A stretch of 64,000 nucleotides of DNA from Nannochloris sp. 'desiccata' (Eukaryota > Chlorophyta > Trebouxiophyceae > Chlorellales > Chlorellaceae). Location of the stretch: NCBI GenBank assembly GCA_019044685.2, contig JAGTXX020000009.1:992001-1056000 (forward strand), in the 5' to 3' direction. Both the position numbers and the translations under genes were made by a program. Position 1 is the stretch's first letter. Each line of letters starts with the position of its first letter. Shown one piece after another: positions 55,662 through 64,000 of the stretch. The notes beneath the pieces are model-generated. The model was not told the origin of the DNA. It ran no database searches and saw only the letters and a list, made by a program, of their open reading frames with translations.

Positions 55662-55871
55662 AAGTGAGAGACAAGAGACGAGAGAATGACGAAGACGATA
55701 AAGAAGCGACAAGGCCAAAAAGAGACCGAGAAATAGAGAGTTTATCATATATAAGCATCGTATATATTTATTTTTTCCTACTTTATCTACATATTAGTTG
55801 TTAGAGCGGTACGTGTATCCTAAACAAGGACGCAATAAGGCTTTTTTTAAAAAGCTGTAAGCTAGGCTAAG

Positions 55872-57047
55872 CTAAGCGACCACCAACCACAACCCTTTCC
55901 CAAAGTCATCTCCAAAAGCAGAATTCCAAGCACTCTCGAATGCATCATCATCAAGAGGCATATGCTCATCAATCCAGCGACGAGCCGCTCTAAGAGTATC
56001 CTTAGCTGATGTAACAAGTGACGAGGCACGGTCGTAATAACTTAAACTGTTATTTTTATTATGACTGCCAGGGATCGTGTCTTCTTCTTTTTCTTCGTTG
56101 CCAGACCATGCTGCCGGTTTAGAAGCATTCCTCCATTTAAGAGCGTGAGAACTAGGTTCAGAACGACTACTCGATGCCATGCTCGCTCCAGATGATCTAC
56201 TACTTCCACTCCCGTTGTAAGATGAAGATTGCCTTCGATGCAATAACCGATCATCATCATTGGCGCTACAGGAAGCGTTGGAAGCCTCTTCTAAGATTGC
56301 TAAGACAGTATCAGCATCTGGGGAATCTGCATGCCCGTGTTTGTGTCGGTGCGAGTGATGCTGTCCTTCTGCAGCGGGGTCGCTAGAAGTAGGACTAGGG
56401 GGGGAAATTTCCTTCATTGCAGCGGTAGAATACGGGCCGAGGGTCGGGCTGCCAGATTGAATTCGCTGTACTTCCATTAAAACATCTTCAAATGTATTTC
56501 TAATCTGCCCAGCAGTGAATCGAGCGAATAGGTGGAACAAGAAAGGCGGGAGATTGCGGGGAGTGAAGCGTTGATATAAGGTTAATGTGCAGCAAGGACT
56601 GCTGGTTGTGCCGTCGCTCATCATCTGAAGAGGGCCAGCAGGAGCGATTGTCCAACGACCGTAGAGTTCCCGCATCGGCGATGGAGAATCGGGAGCTAGC
56701 GTAAAGTGCATAAGTCCTTTATTAGAATCGACCTCTACTAATAGCTTTGTAGCCAGGGCTCCCTTAATCACCAAGAATGACCAATCACTTTCATTTTCAA
56801 CGACGACGAGTTGATGGTGGCCCTCGCGGGGCCCATTCCAAAGCACCTTTCTATATGTGCATCTTTGGATGTTTCTGAAGACCTCACAATTATCAGGGTG
56901 AGCGATCATATTCCAGCAGGTTTCAGCAGGAATGTTGAACATGGTCGTAGCCTCGACGTGAAGAGTTCCACCTTGTCGTCGTGTAGTGATATTGACATTG
57001 TCTTCTACCCATTGCTGAGCAGCTTCGAGTTCCGGGACTTCGTTCAT
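55872..57047 (-). CDS. START/SRPBCC (polyketide cyclase-like) lipid-binding-fold protein
   Basis: A single exon encodes 391 residues. Residues about 20-200 form an SRPBCC fold as in plant COQ10/DUF220-like proteins: HVEATTMFNIPAETCWNMIA, HPDNCEVFRNI, WSFLVIKGALATKLLVEV, and a C-terminal helix (FTAGQIRNTFEDVLMEVQRI). This fold binds hydrophobic ligands, but no specific ligand can be named. Residues about 205-340 are disordered, Ser/His/Asp-rich. The C-terminal 50 residues (SLVTSAKDTLRAARRWIDEH...GDDFGKGLWLVV) may form an amphipathic helix. The ATG is the first in frame; upstream on this strand TTAAATA near 57080 is AT-rich. Confidence 0.78.
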   Translation of the reverse strand: MNEVPELEAAQQWVEDNVNITTRRQGGTLHVEATTMFNIPAETCWNMIAHPDNCEVFRNIQRCTYRKVLWNGPREGHHQLVVVENESDWSFLVIKGALATKLLVEVDSNKGLMHFTLAPDSPSPMRELYGRWTIAPAGPLQMMSDGTTSSPCCTLTLYQRFTPRNLPPFLFHLFARFTAGQIRNTFEDVLMEVQRIQSGSPTLGPYSTAAMKEISPPSPTSSDPAAEGQHHSHRHKHGHADSPDADTVLAILEEASNASCSANDDDRLLHRRQSSSYNGSGSSRSSGASMASSSRSEPSSHALKWRNASKPAAWSGNEEKEEDTIPGSHNKNNSLSYYDRASSLVTSAKDTLRAARRWIDEHMPLDDDAFESAWNSAFGDDFGKGLWLVVA

Positions 57048-57195
57048 CTAATGAGCGTGCCAGAATGCCAGTTTCAACTGTATTTAAGAAGCAACTGGCG
57101 TTTCTATGCCTTTTCAGAGTATAGCGGCGTGTTCTGATGTATAATGGTACAGTGTATACAATTAAATATGCTGTTTAATCCAGGAATGTCTCAAA

Positions 57196-57950
57196 CAGTG
57201 CTTCGTTTAAGGATTTTGGCCTGGCATTTTTTCCCGGCATTTTTTCGTCCCTGGCCTGTTTTTCGGCATTCTGCCCCGGCATTTTTTCTGGATTCTGCCC
57301 CGGCATTTTTTCCATTTTTTTTCTTGACAGCATCAGGCACTATTTCTGAGCAGCGCAGATGCGCCTTATTGAAACATGGCTGGAATTTCTTTAGATTACA
57401 TCTTTAAAAAAGCAAAAACAAGGAACTACAAATGCGCTCCACGACGCTTTTTCTTCGCCTTCCATACCTTTTTTCCTCTTCTGCAACAAGGAAGAAAATT
57501 CAGATTTGAATTTGGGTGGCTTATTTTAAGAAGTTAAGCATACAGATGACATCACATACCTTCAAAGCAGGTTCTTTGAACGGAGAAGAAGTCAAATCAA
57601 TGGGTTGTTGCAAGTGCTGGACAGCCATGACTCGATCAAAGATCTGGGCAACCAAAGTTCGGACTAAGTCCTGATCATTGGTCTGCCGAGTGGTATCCAT
57701 AGTGATAATGAGAGAATAACCTCTTACAAATGAACTTTTGTTAATTTAGTACTCTAAAACTGGCCTAAATCTCCGGCATTTTTTCAAAATTTTCGAAAAA
57801 AACGGCATTTTCCCCCGGCATTTCTGGCCCGCCGGAGCTCCGCTCCGGCACTTTTTGCACGGCATTTTTTCCTGTTCCTGCGCCTGAAAATGCCGGAAAA
57901 TTGGCATTTTCCGGCATTTTCGGCATATATGCCGGCTAAACGAAGCACTG
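57196..57950. mobile_element. hAT-type transposon (non-autonomous, 755 bp)
   Basis: The ends are perfect 14-bp terminal inverted repeats, CAGTGCTTCGTTTA and TAAACGAAGCACTG. They are flanked by an exact 8-bp target-site duplication, GTCTCAAA (57188-57195 and 57951-57958). An 8-bp duplication and ends starting CAGTG are the signature of the hAT superfamily. Both subterminal regions carry many copies of CCGGCATTTT in varied orientation, including a palindrome CCGGCATATATGCCGG-like core, as expected for transposase-binding subterminal repeats. No transposase is encoded, so movement would need a transposase from elsewhere. The perfect ends suggest a recent insertion. The middle carries a spliced-gene-like passenger (separate entry). 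Confidence 0.88.
57391..57700 (-). CDS. Two-exon passenger ORF inside the hAT element
   Basis: Exons 57700..57560 and 57480..57391 join in phase 0 (GTATGT donor, TTGTTGCAG acceptor, 79-nt intron) to 76 residues. Exon 1 starts MDTTRQTNDQDLVRTLVAQI and continues as an amphipathic helix-like stretch. Exon 2 starts with a basic KRKKG and ends with a hydrophobic tail that may be read-through. The reading frame and splice sites resemble a host gene, so a captured gene fragment is the simplest reading. The family was not recognised. Expression is unknown. Confidence 0.4.
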
Positions 57951-57958
57951 GTCTCAAA

Positions 57959-58312
57959 CCATATTGCGAAAGGCTTTTTCTCCGCTCGGCCCATGTCATG
58001 GCTTTGTCAGACTCGGCGAACAAGGAGCGTAGCACAGCAGGCTGCAGCTGGCCGTCAAATTGGTGGCCTTCTGTCCGCTAAAATTGAGCTCGCTCGGGGA
58101 GACAGTGGGATCAAATGTATGAAGGAGTTGTATATTTTGAACAATCGCCAGCGTTGCCACCTACGCTGGGAGGCTTGGCCCTGCATGGTTCACCGGCACC
58201 AGGGCTGGGCAGCGGTCTTGACGGCAGTGGATGATGAAAATGATGATGATGATGATGAAAATAGCAGTGAATGAAACAGATACATACCTCATTAGTATTA
58301 CAAATCATTTAA
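57959..58312 (-). pseudogene. Possible exon remnant at the hAT insertion site
   Basis: On the minus strand a short exon (58312..58292, MICNTNE, followed by a GTATGT donor) could splice to an acceptor at about 58092 (CAATTTTAG). That gives a frame reading RTEGHQFDGQLQPAVLRSLF then AESDKAMTWAERRKSLSQYG. The frame runs into the transposon at the target duplication. No homologue was recognised. Alternatively this is chance. The rest of the 57951-58523 gap contains a GAT/CAT-rich run near 58240-58260 and TTACA at 58469-58473, a TGTAA element just past the RRP12 stop. Confidence 0.25.
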
Positions 58313-58523
58313 TTTATTGGTTCGAATGATGTTGACTAACAGACACTTAATATCTGAAGTTGCGTAAGAAAATAAGAGGAAAGAATCTACGCTTTTTGAA
58401 ATAAATACTTCGTTATGAGAGTCATGTGTCTTGTTTGCTGTTGTTTTCTCCTATTTTTACTTTCATTCTTACACAAATCTATGTATCTATATAACCTACA
58501 ATTCAAGTACTGCACACAGCGTC

Positions 58524-61500
58524 TTAATTACGAGCACGCTTTGCCTTCTGCCCCTTTGCAGTTCCAGCCTTTGCGGCACTGACCACCCTATCTAGTCCAG
58601 ACTTTGCCGTCTTAGTTTTTTGAACTCTTCTATTCAACATCTTTCTATCCAAAGGCCAATACGCATACGGCTCCACCTTAGAACTACCCTTCACATCACC
58701 ACCAGCGCCACTTTTCTTCGCTTTGAATCTGTCTCCAGAATGTTGCCCACCACGACGATTTTGTTTTCCGTCACTGGCCGCCGTTGCGGAAGTTCTTTGG
58801 GATCTTCCTCCCATAGAGCGTGCCCCCATTGATTTCGCCCCTAAAGACTTTCCACCTAAAGATGCAGCTATACTCTGTGCTTGCGCTACAGATTTAGACC
58901 CCTTGAGAGCCAGCGCTAAACCAGAATATCCTTTAAGGTCTTCAAAATCAGAGTCGCCCGAATCAAATCCTGCGTCGGCAGCATCGTTATTATTGCGTTT
59001 GCGTTTACCAATTAACGGAACCTCTTCACGGATAACCATGCGACCGTCTTTATTCGTCTCAAAATCGATATCTTTGGCAGAAATTTTCTTACTGCCGCTG
59101 CCACCGCCACCACCGCCGATGACTCCACCACGAACCATTTTGCGGGCTATCCCAGCATCTAACAGGTCAACTGGATCGTCTCCAGAGCCAGAGGAAGGTA
59201 ACCTCCGTCCATTAATATTCCCACCAGCTTGGTGAGCTGCACTGCGTACACTACGTGAACCAGTCACACCACTTTTACCACCAACACTTCTCAACGTCTT
59301 TCCACCATCACTACGCCCACCTGCACCACCACCACCACCTCCACCACGAAGGCCGAGATCATCATCATCTTCTTCGTCAGAGAACATTTCACTATTCCAC
59401 GCACTTTTCGCTGCTGTCCGTGCTGTCCGCGCTGTGCCTGCTTTGGATTTCCTACTACGACCATCCTCTTGGTCATTGTCACCATCAACTCCAGCACCGT
59501 TCCAATCCATCTCAGTTGCCCCGCCACTATTCTTTTTTCTTTCTTTTCTATGGTGCTGCTTACGGATGTGAGTCAATAACGCACGGTGTGCTTCAGGAAC
59601 TGCCGTCTCTAAAGCTTCAAATCCACATCTACGAGCTATTCTTTCTAAAATGACCCGTACTTTAAGCCGGAATTTATTTTTGGAATCTTCCGCCCACAAC
59701 AAAATACCTTCACAGATCGCAGGAGTGAATTTTAATAATTCTGCAGTAGGTAAACGCATAACTACTACTTTCACAAAGCCAAGAACTGCCTTTATTACTT
59801 CTCTGGCTTTAGAACGAAGAAGCAACAACACTGACGGCAACAAGGCCGGGACAAGCCCTGCGAGCACAGGTGCGAATTCAAATAACAAACGTGCCAACGC
59901 CATGACACTAGCGGAAATCATGTGCGGAGTAGATCCAATAAGACCACCAAGAACGATAGTCACTAGAGAATGTAAACCACCTCCCTGAGCTGAAGCAGAA
60001 GCGGCAAGCTCTTCATCATCGTTATCATTGACATTGATTGTGGGTGGTTCAGCTTCATGCATGGCGGTAGCTACCTCAATTAAAAGATCAAATGCAGCAG
60101 CACGAGTTCGTTTATTCGCTTCTTTAACGCAAAGAATGATTTCTGTTACCATTGGGGTAATTACAAGACGGGCACCACTGCTCCCACCGGCACCAACACC
60201 ATATTTAAAATTCCCGCCGTCGTTGTGGAGGCCAGGCAAGCTTGAGAGATCTAAAGCCTCTCCTTCCCACGTGACCAACTCCAATATCGAAGCCTTCAAA
60301 CACCGTAATCGATACCTCTTCGCAGCAGATACTGCAGTACCTGTACCTTCTAGTAAAATACGCAATACATCTGCAAAATGAGGTAGTACGAAATCTTGCC
60401 TCGATTCACACAAATAAGCAATAATCTTGTACGATTTTTTCTGTATTGCAGGATCTTTTTCTTTGGTTCCAGGTATAGCAGCCTTCCATAAGACTTGAAT
60501 ACCAGCGACATCCAGGCCTCCTGCTAAGAGTAACGCAGCTTCCATAAAAGTACAAACCCGCTCGGTGTCTGACTCACCGCCTTCAAACACAGCATCTCTA
60601 CCGAGTTCTCCAGAACGCATTTGCTCCTGAACTTTCATTAATTTAATAATAGCAGCACGGAATAAGGTAGCTATAGAGGAAGGGTCGCAAATACATGCAT
60701 AGGCCGCTACAGCAGCACCGATGTGGCCACGTTGGTTTGCAGGGGTAGTCACAAAAGAATTCAAAAGTAAAGGTAACCACGTTTCTGCATCTTTTTGTAA
60801 TACTTGTACTGCGTTTTGTGCGGTTTCAAGTGTAATTGTAGTAGGTACAGTGTCGTGCTCCTCTTCTGCTATAAGATCTTCTTCTAAGGAGGAGGAATGC
60901 TTGGTGTTCTCGCTTTCTTCCATAGTTACGGTAGGATCCGCATGTCCAATGGTTTGACCATGGTACCGCATAGCTTGACGAGATTGAGATGCAAGACGAC
61001 GAAGTGCGTTGCAGATAGGGGTACGGAGGTCAGAGAGTTTTTCGAATGCAGGGGCAATAGCCTTGGAAAGAGACCTGCAAAGGGAAACGAGAGGGGAGAA
61101 AAAAGAGAAAAAAGTGAGTTTAGATCTTATCTTTAAAGACGAGATTTGCGGTGAATTAAGTTGGTTAAATGGCTTATGCAGCAAGTGTGTCTCAGTGGTA
61201 GTGACAATATTGGTTAATCCGCATCACCCGTTTTACTGGGTATCAGTTCTCAACAACGAATTTTTCAATACTTGCTTCGTCATCGACAACACTTTCTTTT
61301 GGCAAATTTTTCCCAATTTTGAATTGAGAAATTTTTGGTTGGTCTTTGTTGACTATTCTTTATTATTATTATTATTATTAGAATCTATACTAGTTAGATT
61401 AGTAAAGTAACTTACGGGAATGCATTTCCAATATCTTCAGCCCAGGAACAGAACGAAGGCAAGGTCGCCCAAATCTGAGCTTCCAATGTTAAACACACTT

Positions 61501-63381
61501 GAGCCTCTTGTTGACGAGCGGACTTCTTACCAGCAGCCGCAGCTCTCGAACCCATCGCTCTGGCCAACGGTAACAGCGCTTTATGCCAGTAATCTACGTT
61601 GGTATTGCGAATGTGTGTTCGTAGTAATGGTAACAACCACGTCCTTGCTTCATCGGTCCCCTCTAGCCCTTCTACTAGCTGAAGCGGCAGAACGTAAAGC
61701 ACCGCCTCGGGACCTAGGGCTCTTAAAGCGACCCCAAGAGTGGTTTGTGCAGCCATAGTCAACCTCGCTTCTTCATCCTGCTGTTCATCTCCGTCTTCAT
61801 CATCATTGTCTACAGCAGTCGCTGCCAGATCGTCAGCACCAGCACACAACTGCCCGATGCGTAAGACGAGCCCAGTGGCAAGCTCCGCTGCCTGTGGAGA
61901 TGTTCCAAGCTTTTCTAGCAACTCCCCTGCAACACTTAACGACCCCTCCCATGCATCTCTATATTGTGGGCCGAGTGCAGATTCAACCGCAGAGACTATA
62001 CGTTGCACAGACGACATTTTATTACGAGTACCCCCTTTTTTGGAGCTACCATTCCCGGCCGCAGCAGCTACAGCAGCCACAGCAGATGCGACCTCACTTT
62101 CTTGCAACCCAGCGTTAATAATATTCTTCAAGGCCATAGTCGTACTTCTCCGTACCCCTTCTTGGTGTGAGGCTAATTGTGGGACCAGTACGTGCACAAT
62201 ACGTGGCAATACCGCAGCACTCAAAGCAGGATCAGCTGCTGCCAGCTTCAACACACCTTCTTCCAACAATCTCGTCATTGCTAGAGAAGAGCTTGCGTCT
62301 CGTTTGTCCCAGGAGTCTTCAGATAAAAGCACTGCAGATAGGAGATCTGACAATGCACGTGGACTCATGTGAGAGGCAGAGGAGGCGCAAAGGGCAGCGA
62401 GGGTGTCGGTGGTGTGGCGGGTGAGAAGAGGTTGGCGTAGAGGGTAGAGACGAAGTAGGAGCTCACAGATACCTTGAGCAGAAGAACCTGAAGGGAGAGG
62501 GAAAATGGCAATAAAATTAAAATAAAAAATAGTGAGTTACAAAGCGGGGAGAGGTGAATTGGGAAATAGCGAAATTTTTTTTTATATTATTTTTTACCAG
62601 ACAAAAGTGAAATGCAATGTTTCAGAGCGCCCATCAAATGCAATGCATCAGCTACAGACGCAGTGATTGCTTCCTCTGCTTGTTGTCTCTTCCTACTAGA
62701 TGCTGCGGCAGCTGCTTGGGCAGCGGCTTGAGGTCCAGGTAGTACCTTTTGACTCAATTTAAGCACCGCCTCACTTGCCGGTGCCAATGCTGTGGGCACT
62801 GTTTGCAAGGCAGCAAGGATATCTACAAGCCCAGATTGCGCTTTTTTCCTAAGTTTTGGTTGGTGATCTAAGCAGGTAGTGATAATAATGCCAAAGCCAC
62901 GAGAAAGGGCCGGCCAGTCGGTGGGACCCATTGCAGCTAAGAGTTGACAGAGACAGGGGACGCCTGCTTTGGCGACGGCGCCCTTTGTTCCGGAATGTTC
63001 TATTACAGAGACGAGGACTTGGCCTGTTTGTACTGCTCTAGAACGAAGGATAGATGTAGGGACACGTCCAAGAATAGCAGAGAGAAGATTGCACATAGCT
63101 GCTGTTACTTCAGGATTCGAAATCGTCTCTGGGCGCTGGAGAGAAGACATTACAGCTGCGAAAAGAGCAGTAGGGGTGGGCTGAAGACCCTCGGCAGAGA
63201 TTACTTCCAGTACCGATGTGAGGATGAGGCGGAGTTGCTGACTTTCAGGCTGGGTGCTATTGCGATGCCTGGCAAAAATCTCGTCGACAACAGAGGGGCC
63301 ATCTGTGTCAGGCTCAACGAAGTCATCTGAAGGGCGTTCATCCCGTACCCCCAGGGTAGCTTGTAGAGAACTGAGATCCAT
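58524..63381 (-). CDS. RRP12: RRP12-like ribosome biogenesis HEAT-repeat protein
   Basis: Three exons (63381..62598, 62487..61416, 61074..58524) join in frame to 1468 residues. The whole N-terminal two-thirds is helical HEAT/ARM repeat sequence. NUC173/RRP12 features appear in order: QPLLTRHTTDTLAALC region, LLPLLRTHIRNTNVDYWHKALLPLA, AQIWATLPSFCSWAEDIGNAF, KSYKIIAYLCESR, VKEANKRTRAAAFDLLIEVA, and LLRSKAREVIKAVLGFVKVVV. RRP12 is a nucleolar factor for pre-40S and pre-60S maturation and export. The C-terminal 450 residues are low complexity (Gly, Ser, Lys, Arg, Asp) with basic segments, ending KAKRARN, consistent with nucleolar location. Exon 2/3 joins through a split Pro codon, restoring NAFPSLSKAIAP. 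Confidence 0.92.
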
Positions 63382-63740
63382 TTTTTTTTGAGATTTAAAC
63401 TCTCTGAAGAATGAAAATATACAAATTGCTAGATGCCAATTATATTTGCATGCTTTTTAAAAGTGACATGAACGCAAAAAAAATGACTTGAAAAAGTTTA
63501 AGCAAGACAATCAACACCCAAATTAATATAAGGAAGGCGATAAATTTGCAGTTCAACTTTAAATCAAGGTTTTCACAGCTCCAATCCATGGCGGCTGCCA
63601 CTGCTGCTCTCACAGCAGTGGTTCGTTACTGCTGATCCAAAGGCATGTATAAAAATGGTTTCTATAGAAAGAATGGGCAGTTTAAGTTACATACACAAGT
63701 TCACGCAAGCAATGGAACGGAATGGGATAAATATATATCA
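63382..63740. other. Intergenic region upstream of RRP12
   Basis: About 360 bp. No gene was seen. The left part should contain the RRP12 promoter and the right part the 3' UTR of the edge gene. Confidence 0.35.
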
Positions 63741-64000
63741 TTACGAGAGTAAATCATCGTAGAAAGGGTTCTCCAGACCCTCGTGCTGCTCCTCCTGTTC
63801 CTTCTGGCGCCTGGAAGCCTCAACCATGGCGTCGTACTCTGCCTGAGCTGCACGACGAGCTAAATCAGCGTGCAGTGACTGAAGTGCAGCCAGCTTGTCC
63901 AGCTCAGCTTGTGCTACAGCACGAGCAGCAAGCTCAGCTTGAAGCTGCTGCTCAGCGACGCAGGCAGCATCACGAGCTGTGACAGCCGCGATCAGCTCCG
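63741..64000 (-). CDS. Coiled-coil protein, C-terminal fragment (5' end outside window)
   Basis: A minus-strand frame is open to the right edge and ends at TAA 63743-63741. The 85 visible residues are Ala/Glu/Gln/Leu-rich with heptad spacing (for example AEQQLQAELAARAVAQAELD), then EYDAMVEASRRQKEQEEQHE, ending NPFYDDLLS. The codons are strongly biased (GCT for Ala, CGT for Arg, CTG/CTT for Leu), as in highly expressed genes. The family is not identifiable from this fragment; a cytoskeletal or scaffold coiled coil is one guess. Confidence 0.7.
   Translation of the reverse strand, partial: ELIAAVTARDAACVAEQQLQAELAARAVAQAELDKLAALQSLHADLARRAAQAEYDAMVEASRRQKEQEEQHEGLENPFYDDLLS

Larger units (their letters stand above)
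55140..55871. other. Convergent 3' region with simple repeats
   Basis: It holds a (TA)n run (55173-55191), the TGTAA element of the TraB gene, a 17-base poly-G tract (55477-55493), and five AAATC units (55637-55661). No gene was recognised. Confidence 0.5.

Noticed and set aside
57993..58274. Plus-strand 93-codon frame beside the hAT element
   Set aside because: No recognisable domain; it ends in an Asp-rich simple repeat. The minus-strand exon candidate is slightly better supported.
58318..58330. GGTTCGAA resembling a tRNA B box
   Set aside because: The following bases do not complete the B box, and no A box, acceptor stem or anticodon arm is present upstream.

Overview
The window looks like nuclear DNA of a green alga (Chlorophyta). 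Short GT-AG introns (about 70-200 nt, donors GTAAG/GTGAG, acceptors ending TTGCAG) interrupt many genes. A TGTAA element, the chlorophyte-type polyadenylation signal, lies about 150-250 nt downstream of many stop codons. There is an inactive plastid-type FtsH (FtsHi), a plant-type sirohydrochlorin ferrochelatase with a likely transit peptide, a GAF-PAS TKL (Raf-like) kinase, and a secreted Pro/Ser-rich wall-type protein containing RRKLL motifs. I could not place it to a species.

Layout. 1-9 kb: 3' end of a diacylglycerol kinase, a small two-exon unknown gene, a 5S rRNA gene, a secreted proline-rich protein with FN3-like repeats, RCL1, and cytosolic SHMT. 9-19 kb: MCM10, a dually acylated GAF-PAS kinase, and an ionotropic glutamate-receptor-like channel. 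19.5-30.9 kb: a seven-exon nonribosomal peptide synthetase of about 3547 residues. 31-37 kb: an ABHD17-like hydrolase, REV7, a tail-anchored RING ligase, SirB, and a small secreted protein. 37-48 kb: an intronless FANCM-type helicase with a PHD finger, and RAD50. 48-57 kb: an ADF/cofilin with N-terminal SHOCT-like repeats, a small basic coiled-coil protein, FtsHi, a TraB-family protein, and a START/SRPBCC protein. 57-64 kb: a 755-bp hAT-type transposon with an exon-like passenger, RRP12, and the 3' end of a coiled-coil gene.

Most genes are ordinary housekeeping genes: DNA repair and replication (MCM10, REV7, FANCM, RAD50), ribosome biogenesis (RCL1, RRP12, 5S), C1 and tetrapyrrole metabolism (SHMT, SirB), and plastid or organelle proteins. 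They are not arranged as a functional cluster. The outstanding feature is the NRPS. Its order is C-A-T-C-(degenerate A)-A-T followed by three membrane-segment plus left-handed beta-helix units, the terminal arrangement known from bacterial epsilon-poly-lysine synthetase (Pls/PosA). It has no thioesterase. Two other non-gene signals stand out: a pair of about 65-nt hairpin elements (near 18.69 kb and 36.40 kb) with a compensatory base-pair change, and the hAT element with a perfect 8-bp target duplication. Exon joins below were deduced by hand from reading frame and splice-site agreement; no transcript evidence was available.
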